This document shows, in pieces, positions 1 to 9,699 of a stretch of 64,000 bases of DNA; position 1 is the stretch's first letter, and each line of letters starts with the position of its first letter. Under the pieces are notes generated by a model. That model saw nothing but the letters and a program-made list of their open reading frames with translations, had not been told where the DNA came from and searched no databases. Location of the stretch: the NCBI GenBank assembly GCA_964017235.1, contig OZ024929.1, positions 19,527,464-19,591,463 of the forward strand, given 5' to 3'. The position numbers and the translations under genes are program-made. This DNA is from Sabellastarte sp. h YS-2021. Taxonomy: Eukaryota > Annelida > Polychaeta > Sabellida > Sabellidae.

Positions 1-50
1 TTTAATACCGTGCACAACTCAATTTCTTAAGTACTACTACTTTGTGCACA

Positions 51-206
51 ATAATATAAAAAAGTAATTCCAACAATTTTTAGAATCATAAATGACATGA
101 CATCATGGACTTTGCGGAAAGACATAATATAATATAAAAAAGTAATTCCAACAATTTTTAGAATCATAAATGACATGACATCATGGACTTTGCGGAAAGA
201 CATGAT
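51..206. repeat. 78-bp tandem duplication
   Basis: Two nearly identical 78-bp units, 51-128 and 129-206, lie head to tail. Each begins ATAATATAAAAAAG and carries the GGACTTTGCGGAAAGACAT stretch. The second unit runs into the LINE reverse-transcriptase coding fragment, so the duplication lies inside LINE sequence. Confidence 0.9.
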
Positions 207-269
207 ATCTCAGGACAACTCATGTTATTCAACTTTGAGAAAGCTTTCGATTCGATTTCTTGGAACTTC
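183..269 (+). pseudogene. L1/Tx1-like LINE reverse transcriptase, 5' fragment
   Basis: The reading frame from 183 to 269 contains LMLFNFEKAFDSISWNF, which matches RT motif A of L1-type LINEs (usually a DxEKAFD core). The first acidic residue of the motif is Asn here, so the copy is probably dead. Coding similarity stops abruptly after the Phe codon at 267-269, and the same protein resumes in frame with IYKTLKFFGF at 5951. The intervening 5.7 kb is a YR retrotransposon. Nothing upstream of 183 was recognised beyond the tandem duplication. The family assignment rests on motif reading only. Confidence 0.75.
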
Positions 270-610
270 TGCTGGGTGGCATTGGGGTGCCACCGGGCTC
301 ATTCCTTTGGGGAGTACCTTAAATATTTATTTTACTATGGTCATTTTGTTAAAGGTCACCTCATTGGTCAAGAGACTTTGAACTAATTTCTTGACCATAA
401 ATTGGTCACTTTGTTCTTGGAGGTGGGACAGTCAACATCAAAACATCAGACTTCAACAGATCAAGTCTACTCAAGCTGTCTGGGTGCAACCACGTGTTGG
501 GCTTGTATCTTTAAACTTTATATGAACTTTTACGTTTATAGTTCTTAGTATTTTAGTAGTTTTAAATGTAACATTGTAATATTAGAATTTTATGTATTGT
601 TTTAGTTTTC

Positions 611-1792
611 TTGATTTATGTGTATCTTATGGAGAATAACAGGCAGTATAACTTGCGTTCTGCTAAACATGGAAGTGTAGAAATACCCGTTGAGATTCAA
701 ACCTGTACTGATATTGAATACTTGAATACCTTGTTGAATACAAACCAGACTGTTGATACAGTAGATTCGGAGTCAGATATTTCTGGTCTCAGTGAATTAG
801 ATTGTTCTGCTTTGGTAGATATGTCGGATAGTTCGGATAGTAATCCAAGCAAAGTTTCGGATGAGGACAACAGCATAAAAACAGGCAGCCAGCAGGCTAG
901 TTCGTCTGGCAGTGATGGCTGCAGTGTTCAAATGCTTGTCAATCAACAAATCTTAAGTAAACTTGATCAGTTAGGAAAAAGACTTGATAAATTGAAAAGT
1001 ACCGGATGTAAGAAAACTTCGAATCCGGATTTGATAAAAAATAACAAGAAAACAAAAACAAGTAGTCCCACCAAAATATCTTCTTCCAAATCAGCTTCTA
1101 TGAGCTCTGTCCCTCACCCAGTTACGACTTCTGTGTTACCAAACTTGGTTGAGCTTAGACAGAATGCCACCATTCAAGAGCAAGTCCAACAAAGATTGGA
1201 AGAACTTACTCGGCTAAATGCTACAGGTACTGACACAAAAATCAAGTCGCAAAGAGGTGGTGTTGATATATTCGTCAAAAATCGAGTTCGTTGGCCCCAC
1301 GAGCATGTTCTGTCAGGTTCGAACAAAGAAAGAATATCCTATGACCAGCTTACAATTTTGCAATGGGTAACTGGCTTTTGCCGCACCATAAAGGAAGAAC
1401 AAAATTCAAAATTGAAAGAACATATGTTAGATTATATGATTGCTTTATTGGAAGATGCTCAGGATTTCTCCTGGGGTGCGGCAAAGGCCAGTCACGCCGT
1501 GCTCCTATGCAGAATGGAGCAGGGTGAGATTAAGGATTTTTCGGATTCTGAAAAAATTGACAGGGTAAGGAGAGAAAAAATTGTTAAAAGACACATGCCA
1601 CAAACTCAAGGTAAAGCTCAAAATAATGGAACTAAAGCTGCACAAAATATAGCAAAACCATGCCATGTCAGTTTTTCAATCAAAATACTTGCAGTTTTCA
1701 GAAAACACATGAAACAAAGGGTGTGTTGTACAGACATGTTTGTTCCACATGTTTGGAAAAATTTGGAAAATCCTTTGCTCATTCGGATTTAG
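611..1792 (+). CDS. gag-like protein of YR retrotransposon copy 1
   Basis: A 393-residue ORF in the gag position. The N-terminal 120 residues are rich in Ser, Asp and Gln, including runs such as SDSSDSNPSK. Residues about 105-130 (VNQQILSKLDQLGKRLDKLK) have heptad-like Leu spacing suggesting a short coiled coil, as in many DIRS/Ngaro gag proteins. A more ordered part (about residues 185-330) contains RVRWPHEHVLSG and a Trp-containing helical stretch. The decayed minus-strand element at 23785-24219 has a counterpart in NHVKWPHKYVLSC, which supports a shared gag. No zinc knuckle is visible. The Met at 611 is the first of the frame; a second Met follows at residue 7. Role inferred from position and the paired homolog. 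Confidence 0.7.
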   Translation: MIYVYLMENNRQYNLRSAKHGSVEIPVEIQTCTDIEYLNTLLNTNQTVDTVDSESDISGLSELDCSALVDMSDSSDSNPSKVSDEDNSIKTGSQQASSSGSDGCSVQMLVNQQILSKLDQLGKRLDKLKSTGCKKTSNPDLIKNNKKTKTSSPTKISSSKSASMSSVPHPVTTSVLPNLVELRQNATIQEQVQQRLEELTRLNATGTDTKIKSQRGGVDIFVKNRVRWPHEHVLSGSNKERISYDQLTILQWVTGFCRTIKEEQNSKLKEHMLDYMIALLEDAQDFSWGAAKASHAVLLCRMEQGEIKDFSDSEKIDRVRREKIVKRHMPQTQGKAQNNGTKAAQNIAKPCHVSFSIKILAVFRKHMKQRVCCTDMFVPHVWKNLENPLLIRI

Positions 1793-1838
1793 ATTGTAAA
1801 AACAAATTCAAAAATTCAAAAAACGACTAGGCCTGGAT

Positions 1839-4454
1839 GTGGACACTGGTCAGTTCCACAACCATTCTGATAGATATGTTTGGTCAAAACAAGGCAAATT
1901 AGAATATGCAGTTCATAGAAATCAGTGGTCTAAATGGTGGCACACATCCAAAGCGTTTCAAAACAAACGCGATGGTCGTACGTTTGCTGAAGTTGTTAAA
2001 CAACCAGTACAAAGAGTGAACTTGCTTGATACTCAAACCTTTCACAATGGCGTTGAAGTGCGTTCGTTTCCTTCTCCTAAGCAAGGTTGTCGAAAAACTC
2101 CAACTGTTAAAACAGGGGTTATGACTTCCAAGAAAATTCAAGATCACAAATTATCTGGAAAATTCTTCACTTTCCCTCAACCCCTACAAACAAAAACAAC
2201 TGATTCCAGTTTTTGCAAAAATAGGTTTGCTATTTTGGAAACACTGTTGGATAGTGATACATACGACGACCATAGTGGTCTTAATGACAAAGTTGGTAAC
2301 ATCAGTATAGGTTACAAAGATGTCGCATCAGACAAAAAACAAGGTGATGCTAATAAGATAACCAAACCTACTGGTCTTATCAATAAAAACAAAATATTAA
2401 AAAACCAACAACAAACACACACGGATGCAACAAATCCAACTCAGCCTAGTAGTGAACTGGTCAACAATGTCACTTCACAGGTACCACAAAAAATTAAAGT
2501 GGATAATTCATCAGCAATTGACAATGGTCAACACCTTGCTACAATCCCCATATATTCCACCTCAAATAGTTATGTTCATGATAAAGATTGTACTCAACAG
2601 TTTCAAAGAACTATCAGGGATATATCAAATGTATATCAAAACTATGATAATACACTCGACATGAATACTCATCCTATTCCACAAGGAATTTTGGACAACA
2701 AACATGCTTGCACAGATTACAACAAATGCATACAACAAACTGCAAGTCATATAGGCTTTGTTCCTTTGACCCCACTTGAATTGTATGTAGGTATGGAAAA
2801 GGAGTATGAAGAAATTCCCGATATATTTCAAGCTCATACCTTGATCAGACAAAGTGGTAAGCCTAACTTTTTAGGTTGTAGAATACCTATCCAAGGTCAA
2901 CTTAAGGCACATAGATGGAAACATCACCTCAAGAATTATTGGGACCAACAACTACCAGACTTGATTTCATATGGTTTCCCTCTAGATTTTGATAGAAATT
3001 CTCCATTGCAAAGCACATTAGAAAACCATAAGTCTGCTTTAGATTTTCCTTCAGACATTCAAAAATATATTGATGAAGAACTGCAATTTGGTGCAATGGT
3101 GGGCCCCTTCCTTCAATATCCAATTCCCACCCATGTTTCTCCCTTAATGACCAGATCTAAACAAAATTCTACCAAAAGAAGAACCATAATGGACCTTAGT
3201 TGGCCCCCCAACTTTTCTGTCAATCATGGAGTTTCTAAGCATATATATCTTAATACTTATTTTCAACTCCAATATCCTTCTATAGATAACATCACAAACG
3301 CCCTTAATTCGTTGGGTCCGGGTGCAATGCTCTATAAAGTCGACATTCGCAGGGCCTTTAGACACATAAGAGTGGACCCTGGGGATGTTGACTTACTTGG
3401 CTTATCTCATAATGGCTTATATACTGACTTATCGCTTCCGTTCGGATTTAGACATGGTTCAATTTTCTTTACAAGGTGCAGCGACGCCATACGTCATATC
3501 CTGCGTCAAAATGGTTTTCCTGGTCTCTGGAACTATATAGATGACCTTATATATACTGGTCTTCCATCAAACATACATAATTCGTATCAGTTTTTACTGA
3601 ATCTGCTTCAAGACCTGGGACTAGCTATAAGTCCAGAGAAGCTAGTAGCCCCAACTACCTCAGCCATTTGCTTAGGCATTTTAGTGGATACTACAGCCAG
3701 GACTATTTCAATTCCTGCTGAAAAACTCCTGGAAATCAAAGAATTATGTAAAGAGTGGGTTTCTAAGAAATATGCATCAAAAAATCAATTTCAATCCTTA
3801 TTAGGCTCCCTCTTATACATTACAAAATGTGTTAAACCTGCTCGTTTCTTTCTGAATAGAATGCTCGCTTTATTCAGATCCTACTTTCAAAATCAAAGAA
3901 TTCCCTTATCTGCCTCTTTTTTCAAAGATCTCAATTGGTTTAACACATTCTTAAATAGTTATACTGGTATCACATATTATGACAGTCGTCCTGTAGACGA
4001 ATCTATTTTCCTAGATGCTTGTCTTACAGGTTTAGGTGGGGTTTTTCAACAATTTGTGTATGCAATCCCAATACCCAGAGACTACAAACAATATCATATT
4101 AACCATTTGGAAATGATCAATGTTATGGTGGCCCTCAAAATTTGGGGCCAAGCTTGGGCTAATAAGAAAATAAAAATGAATTGTGACAACCAAGCTGTGG
4201 TTGAAGTTCTCACTACAGGTCGAGCCAGAGATGAAGTTATGGCCACTTGTGCTCGAAACGTCTGGCTCCTCACTGCTATATATAATATACAAATTATTGT
4301 TTCACATATTGCAGGTAACGAAAATACTGTGGCTGACTTGCTTTCCAGATGGAAAAATTCTGCTGAAAATCATCGGAAATTAAACTCATATCTACCAAAC
4401 CATGTTTGGATATATCCACATATTGATTTGATGTTATTTAATGAAAATATATAA
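1839..4454 (+). CDS. reverse transcriptase/RNase H of YR retrotransposon copy 1
   Basis: An 871-residue polyprotein. About the first 300 residues are a low-complexity linker. The RT domain follows from about residue 330: KVDIRRAFRHIRVDP (motif A region), LPFGFRHGSIFFTRCSDAI, and NYIDDLIYTG with the YxDD core at residues 566-569. RNase H occupies about 725-850: the first Asp in LDACLTGLGG (D726), the Glu in HLEMINVMVALKIW, the Asp in NCDNQAVVEVL, and the closing DLLSRW. This is the RT-RNase H order of DIRS-like elements, with no integrase or protease domain. It lies 47 bp after the gag-like ORF and 98 bp before the recombinase. The frame is open throughout and the catalytic residues are present, so the enzyme could be active or recently so. 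Confidence 0.92.
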   Translation: MDTGQFHNHSDRYVWSKQGKLEYAVHRNQWSKWWHTSKAFQNKRDGRTFAEVVKQPVQRVNLLDTQTFHNGVEVRSFPSPKQGCRKTPTVKTGVMTSKKIQDHKLSGKFFTFPQPLQTKTTDSSFCKNRFAILETLLDSDTYDDHSGLNDKVGNISIGYKDVASDKKQGDANKITKPTGLINKNKILKNQQQTHTDATNPTQPSSELVNNVTSQVPQKIKVDNSSAIDNGQHLATIPIYSTSNSYVHDKDCTQQFQRTIRDISNVYQNYDNTLDMNTHPIPQGILDNKHACTDYNKCIQQTASHIGFVPLTPLELYVGMEKEYEEIPDIFQAHTLIRQSGKPNFLGCRIPIQGQLKAHRWKHHLKNYWDQQLPDLISYGFPLDFDRNSPLQSTLENHKSALDFPSDIQKYIDEELQFGAMVGPFLQYPIPTHVSPLMTRSKQNSTKRRTIMDLSWPPNFSVNHGVSKHIYLNTYFQLQYPSIDNITNALNSLGPGAMLYKVDIRRAFRHIRVDPGDVDLLGLSHNGLYTDLSLPFGFRHGSIFFTRCSDAIRHILRQNGFPGLWNYIDDLIYTGLPSNIHNSYQFLLNLLQDLGLAISPEKLVAPTTSAICLGILVDTTARTISIPAEKLLEIKELCKEWVSKKYASKNQFQSLLGSLLYITKCVKPARFFLNRMLALFRSYFQNQRIPLSASFFKDLNWFNTFLNSYTGITYYDSRPVDESIFLDACLTGLGGVFQQFVYAIPIPRDYKQYHINHLEMINVMVALKIWGQAWANKKIKMNCDNQAVVEVLTTGRARDEVMATCARNVWLLTAIYNIQIIVSHIAGNENTVADLLSRWKNSAENHRKLNSYLPNHVWIYPHIDLMLFNENI

Positions 4455-4552
4455 TTGCAGATTCACCCTCACCCACAGTCCAGCTGGCCACCAGGGCTTG
4501 GCAGCGGCTACAAAATTCCTATAGACCAGCTACCCAGAAGAATTACACCAGG

Positions 4553-5434
4553 ATGTTTAGAGAATTCCTGGCTTTCCTGGTGGCAGCTGGACTGTCACAT
4601 AACCAGGTGAACGTTTCACTAATACTTGCATTTCTTGAATATCTTACAGAGAATAGCCTAAATCCGGATAATATTGCAAACTACATAGCTGCTATTAGGG
4701 CTATGTTCATCACCTACTCATTATCCACTAAACCTTTGAGGCATGAAAAAATACAATTATTCATGAAGGCTATTAGGTTAAATAAACCATTTACACCTAA
4801 TATTCCCACCATTATTACTGAAGATATGCTTAGATCCATCTTAACAGCATGTGAACAATTCCAAAACCCTTTAGTTTTCAAAGCTTTGTACTCATTTGCT
4901 TTCTTCAGTTTCCTTCGAATGTCGAACTTGCTTCCCCATACTGTGGCAACATTTGATGTTACAAGACAATTGTGTAGAGGAGATATTTTCTTCTCAGATA
5001 CTGGTGTTACTGTACTCTTAAAATGGTCAAAAACCTTGCAAGATAGACGTGAGGTTCGAACCATAGTCCTTCCAGACTTAGGTGACTCACCATTATGCCC
5101 CTGTTCACTTCTCAAGACTATGCTACAAGTTCTTCCAGGAGATACCAATGCTCCCTTGTTTTCAATTAATCAGAAAGGGAAATTTGTTACTTTAACAGAT
5201 TCTGTGACCAGAAAACATCTCAAGGCCTTGGCTGCTTTATTAAAATTTCCACATTTAACATTTCATATGTTTCGAAAAGGTGGCACTACCTGGGCATTTC
5301 AGCATGGGGTCAGTCTGCAAGACATAATGGCACATGGCACATGGTCCTCCCAAGCCATTTGGAAATACATTAAAACTGTCCCTTCAGCTACTTCCCCCGT
5401 TGCCAACTCTTTTCATACAATACTACATTCCTAG
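4553..5434 (+). CDS. tyrosine recombinase of YR retrotransposon copy 1
   Basis: A 293-residue ORF with the tyrosine-recombinase catalytic set: Arg in FLRMSNLLP (R122), His-x-x-Arg in FHMFRKGG (H238, R241), His in AHGTWSS (H261) and the nucleophile in IWKYI (Y272). The N-terminal 100 residues resemble the SAM-like core-binding domain (FREFLAFLVAAGLS, NIANYIAAIRAMF). In this order of elements the enzyme integrates the circular DNA copy, which explains the absence of target-site duplication. The Met at 4553 is the annotated start, but the frame is open upstream through LATRAWQRLQNSYRPATQ-like sequence, so translation may start earlier or depend on readthrough or splicing from the RT ORF. Confidence 0.93.
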   Translation: MFREFLAFLVAAGLSHNQVNVSLILAFLEYLTENSLNPDNIANYIAAIRAMFITYSLSTKPLRHEKIQLFMKAIRLNKPFTPNIPTIITEDMLRSILTACEQFQNPLVFKALYSFAFFSFLRMSNLLPHTVATFDVTRQLCRGDIFFSDTGVTVLLKWSKTLQDRREVRTIVLPDLGDSPLCPCSLLKTMLQVLPGDTNAPLFSINQKGKFVTLTDSVTRKHLKALAALLKFPHLTFHMFRKGGTTWAFQHGVSLQDIMAHGTWSSQAIWKYIKTVPSATSPVANSFHTILHS

Positions 5435-5950
5435 TTTGGCTGTTTGGTGGTTTTTTCCATTTTTTTCACATTCACTAGTAAATATCTCACTAAAAATCTT
5501 ATATAGTTCATGGTTGTCTGTACATATATACTGGTCTTGACCTTCACTTTGACCTTCAGAAATATTATAAATTATTCTACAATTCTAAATTCGCATTTGC
5601 CTCACCTTTATGGGGTTTCCTGGGTACATGGGACATTCACTCTTTCGGGGTGGGGTTCTACCTGGTAGTAAATAGTTATCAGTTTGGGGGCAAGAAATTA
5701 TCAAAAATTATTCAAAATTCCTAAATTCACATCATGGGTGAGGCATCTGCCCAAACACCTTTGTGTACTGTTTAAAAATTAAATTCCTTATAATACCCTA
5801 TAGTATGTAAATGTTCTGTCAATAACTACAAACCAGTTAGTATTATCTACTAGTAACTGTATATTTTATATATTAGTATTTTAATAAAATATATAATCCC
5901 ATCTTGGGCTTTTCCATCATATGCTGTTGTCCTTTCTCCCCTGGGGAATG

Positions 5951-7815
5951 ATCTACAAAACCCTAAAATTTTTTGGATTCAAAAACAATCTGGTGAGGTG
6001 GGTTCAACTATTTAACCAGGACATAACAGCCAGAGTACTCCAATGTGGTTTCATGTCTGATGCAATTAACATAGAACGAGGTTGTAGACAGGGTGACCCC
6101 ATTTCTCCTTATTTGTATATTCTAGCAGGTCAGGTACAAGCTATCTTAATTTCACAATGTGATGAGATAAAAGAAATCAATATAAAAGGACAAGAATTTA
6201 AAATTATCCAATACGCTGATGACACCACTCTATTCTTAGATGGTTTATGTTCTTCCTTTGACGCTGCACTTAATATATTGGACATTTTTGGCTCTATTTC
6301 TGGTTTAAATGTCAATAAAGATAAAACTAAGTTGGTGTGGATAGGGAAGAAGAAACTTTGTAAAGATAAATTGAAGAAAAGTGGGTTCCAGTGGGGCTGT
6401 ACACAATTTGATCTTTTAGGATTAACCTTTTCAGTGAACCTTTCCGAAATGATAGATTTAAACTTCAAAGCAAAAATACTTGAAATCAAAGAGCTTATAA
6501 AAATATGGAATAAGAGATATCTGACACCATTGGGGAAAATAACCGTTATCAAAACCTTTTTATTGGCTAAATTGAACCATCTATTCCTCACTTTACCAAA
6601 CCCAGGTAAAGCATTCATTGGTGAACTGAATGACCTTTTTCATAAATTTATCTGGTCTAATAAGCCAGACAAACAAGGTCCCTCAAAACAAACTGGCTTC
6701 GAAAAATAGTCCAAGAAGAAAACACTCCTTGGAGAACATTATTTCAGTGTACAATAAATTTTAAAATTGAAAAAAATTTGTAGTCTTGGACCTGAATATA
6801 TCCTATCCTTAAAGCGAAAGACTGGCAATAAATTTTGGTTACATACCTTTGATGCTTGGCATCATGTTCTGAGTGTCCAAAAAATTGTAACTTCTGAACA
6901 CTTTCACAGAACACTGTTATGGTATAATAGTAAAATTTCAAGTGAAGTACTATATCTTCCAAGTTGGTATGCGAAAGCAATCACTATAATTTCTGACTTA
7001 TTAGATGACACTGGCTCCTTTATGAGCCGTGAACAGCTTCGAATTAAGTATAATTTTGACAATATAGACTTTCTGTCTTATCTAAGAGTCAAACAAAGTG
7101 TCCAGAAATTTCTCAAGGAATGTAAAATAGATGATACTGAAACTCTAGCTCGCCCTTTTATCCCTCATCATATTAATGTAATCTTTAAATCCAAGAAAGG
7201 GGCTCGTGACTTTTATGAATCACTACAAGCTGACCAGAAAAATAATCATATTATGAAGCAAGGCTGGAATAAAAATCTTAATACATTTATAAATGAAGGA
7301 CAATGGAATCTTATTTTCAGGGTGTGTTTTAAAACACTGCAAAACAATTCTTTGATATGGTTTCAGCTAAAAATCCTTTATAGAATCTTGGGCACTAATC
7401 AATAATTGCATAAAATAGGGTTGTCAGATAGCCCACTTTGGTCTAGATGTAATACTACATCCGAAAGTATTTTACATCTATTGTCTCAGTGTAATGAGTC
7501 AAGGAATTTTTGGATTTCATTGGAAAACCTTATTTATGAAAAGATAAAATTTAGAATTAAATTCAATGATTCCAACATAATACATGGCTATCTATCTATA
7601 GATCAAAATAATATTCCGTTGAATACATTAATAATTACTGCAAAAAAGTATATATTTGATTCTGTTACATCTAAAAATTGATTGCATATAATGGCTTTCA
7701 GGCACAAATTCTCAGATATATACATTGAACATTCATTTATTTTAAAATTTAGCGAACAAGAGGCAAAATTTAAGAAAACTTGGCAAAAATGGCTTCCTCT
7801 GGTTGAAACATAATT
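5951..7815 (+). pseudogene. L1/Tx1-like LINE ORF2, 3' part (broken)
   Basis: Downstream half of the LINE interrupted by YR copy 1. The first segment, to about 6709, carries RT motifs GCRQGDPISPYLYI and IIQYADDTTLF (YADD at 6212-6223), then the thumb region with WNKRYLTPLGKITVIKTFLL. After a frame break it continues at 6767-7405 and, beyond a TAA at 7403-7405, through 7681. That last piece has a Cys-x2-Cys...His...Cys-type cluster (LWSRCNTTSESILHLLSQC), typical of the L1/Tx1 C-terminal zinc-like motif. Homology-like sequence continues to about 7813 in another frame. Several stops and frameshifts mean it is a dead copy. The endonuclease region is outside the window or lost. Confidence 0.85.
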
Positions 7816-8095
7816 CTCTCTATCCAAGCACTATCACCAGATACTTTTTCAACACTTTTTCATAATGTTAAAAAGTGCAACATGTGAAAACTGAAAGAAT
7901 GTCATAAGTGCTAGGAGTTTAATGAATTACCTCAATCTTTTCATGTATTTAATTTGTAACTTTAGAGGTTTCCAATAAGCTCTCTCAGGCTATAAATTTC
8001 CTGATCCTATCTCAGTTTGACCATGTCATTGAAATCAACAAAGATAGAAACATCCTGTTTGATTACTCTTGAATGATAATAATAATAATAAAAAC
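7816..8095. other. no gene recognised
   Basis: AT-rich DNA between the LINE and the protease remnant. It has a short (AATAAT) run at about 8074-8090 and no coding signal I can support; part may be the LINE 3' untranslated tail. Confidence 0.5.
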
Positions 8096-8097
8096 AA

Positions 8098-8480
8098 TAT
8101 GTATAACTGGCAGTTAGAGAAAGTTTTGAGGTCAGATCCAAACACTTTAAAACTGTTTTGAGATGTTTATCCTATAGACCGTTTACCCAGAGCCATTAAG
8201 TTTCCAGCAGCCCTAGTAGCCAATACCCAACCAAGTGATCAGGATGGTGAACACTGAGTTTCATTCTACCTTTTATCCGAGAGGGAACGAGACGTCTTTG
8301 ATTCCTATGGCCATCCCCCAGGCAGTCTTGATCCAAAGTTTAGAAAGTGGATGACAGGTTGTGTCAGAGAAAAATGCCTAATTATTCTACAACCAGATAA
8401 GAGTACAAGGACCTTGGTCAGCTACCTGAGGGCACTATTGCTTTTATTTCCTGTTACTTCAAGCCAGAGGAGTTTCCAGT
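8098..8480 (+). pseudogene. adenain-like (Polinton/adenovirus-type) cysteine protease remnant
   Basis: One frame reads NWQLEKVLRSDPNTLKLF, stop, DVYPIDRLP, then ALVANTQPSDQDGEH, stop, VSFYLL, and RERDVFDSYGHPPGSLDP. The order (GV-P-D-LP region, VNTxPxxxxGEHW-like block with the catalytic His, FDSYG-like block with the acidic residue, then a Q/S-rich segment near the expected Cys) is that of adenovirus-type proteases, which Polinton/Maverick elements also encode. Two in-frame TGA codons interrupt it and no catalytic Cys is recognisable at the end. It is an inactive fossil. No capsid, ATPase or DNA polymerase B genes were seen nearby, so the source element is not established. Confidence 0.65.
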
Positions 8481-8559
8481 GAGAATATCATCAAACATTT
8501 AGGACCCGAACAAATGTACAGTGATTTTCTAGTTAAGCAATTTATCGCTTGTAACTTTG

Positions 8560-8870
8560 GTTCCATGATATGACGTTGTTGCGTTAATGCATTATTGTTG
8601 TTATATTACTGCTGTTGCTTTCTCTCTTGATATAAGATGATTTTTTTTGTTTTAGTCATAAGTGTTTTGTGTTGAAATAAAAACAAATGATGAAATATGT
8701 TATTTTATTAATAATAAGAAGAAGAATATATATACCAAAAAGGCAACAAGTACAAAACAAAGTAAACAAAACAAAAGAAAGAAGCAAGCTAATGTCTGTA
8801 TACACACATACACAATGTCTTTTCTATATATACACACACAAATGTGTATATTTATTATATATTATTTCAC
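8560..8870. other. simple AT-rich and TATATACACA-like repeats
   Basis: Low-complexity DNA with T-runs, A-rich tracts and short ATATATACACACA-like stretches at about 8724-8735 and 8824-8850. Open frames here are chance products of base composition. Confidence 0.5.
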
Positions 8871-9124
8871 AAATTAATGCCATTAATATTCTTATGTACA
8901 AAGTAGCTCGCTGTCAGTCCCTTTGTGTCCTGTGTCCACACACCTCCTGCATCATAAAATGCCTCAGTGACGGACAGCTGGTCTGCAGATAATCCTTCTG
9001 CCTGGCAGCAGGTGAAATATTTGAAAATCACACTGGCGTGACAAAGTGTCTCCAAAGCCTCAGTCCAGTAGGTGTTCAAATGTGTCAGTACATTTTCCTC
9101 CAAACACTTTCCTCCAGCTGGCAA
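8867..9124 (-). pseudogene. unrecognised conserved-looking ORF fragment beside the PC4-like remnant
   Basis: An 85-residue minus-strand frame that I cannot assign. It is less AT-rich than its surroundings and has a cysteine-containing stretch (FKYFTCCQAEGL). It lies about 175 bp downstream, in the minus direction, of the PC4-like fragment, so both may belong to one decayed gene or element. It could also be chance. No function is proposed. Confidence 0.25.
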
Positions 9125-9298
9125 AGATTTTCTTAAAGTTGAGTACTAGCATGGCCCGGATCACAGAATGCTCAACCTCATTTATGTAGTTAAACTGTAA
9201 AATATACAATGCACAAAAACACATCCATGTACATCAAAAAGTCATCTGTGTGTTTTTAGATCAGCTCAGCAATTTCACTTTATTATTTTTATTTTTTC

Positions 9299-9669
9299 TT
9301 ATTTCTTCTGTAAGAACACACTTATGGCTGCACCAATAGCATACATGTTCGACTTAAGATATTCCCATTCATCTACCTTCATGGCTATACCCCTTTTTGT
9401 GGCATAAATTTTACCAGATAGTACCAGATGACATAATCCCTCACATGTATCAGAACCCTCTCCCTGTACTTGGCCACAGCTGTGAAACAACCAGGACTTA
9501 AGGTAAACATGCATTGATCCCCTTTTACCACTTGGTCAGATCTGACACTTATACGACCCAAGATATGTCCTCCACTTCCAGATGAGACTGCTGGCTGGCT
9601 GGTGGGGGTCGTCTGCTGACCTTGATGAGCTGCAGAGGTCATCAGGTGACCTTGAGGGGGACGGATCAC
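9299..9669 (-). pseudogene. PC4-like (p15 transcriptional coactivator) domain, frameshifted
   Basis: Two overlapping minus-strand frames together cover a PC4-like single-stranded-DNA-binding domain. The upstream frame (9385-9669) gives FTLSPGCFTAVAKYRERVLI followed by HVRDYV, matching the first strands of PC4 (the KGKVLIDIREY region). The downstream frame (9299-9514) gives GKIYATKRGIAMKVDEWEYL and then KSNMYAIGAAI, matching the GRKGISL-x-x-EQW strand and helix. The frame change falls near 9420, where the domain's middle loop would be. A Gln/Ser/Pro-rich N-terminus precedes it. A frameshift in the domain core suggests a pseudogene or element-borne remnant, although an unrecognised intron is possible. 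Confidence 0.6.
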
Positions 9670-9699
9670 TGGAGGTGGTTTTCACACAGGTACAGCGCC

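Larger units (their letters stand above)
270..5950 (+). mobile_element. YR (DIRS/Ngaro-like) retrotransposon, copy 1, nested in a LINE
   Basis: This is a complete-looking tyrosine-recombinase retrotransposon with three ORFs: gag-like (611-1792), RT/RNase H (1839-4454) and tyrosine recombinase (4553-5434). Having a recombinase instead of a DDE integrase defines the DIRS order. The boundaries are inferred from the host LINE, whose reading frame breaks after 269 and resumes in frame at 5951. No target-site duplication is seen, as expected for recombinase-mediated insertion. I recognise neither a DIRS methyltransferase nor the hydrolase of some Ngaro elements, and could not define split direct or inverted terminal repeats by eye, so the subfamily stays open. 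All three ORFs are long and open, suggesting a fairly young copy. Confidence 0.85.

Noticed and set aside
4714-5148. 144-codon minus-strand ORF opposite the recombinase
   Set aside because: Shadow of the conserved recombinase frame on the other strand.
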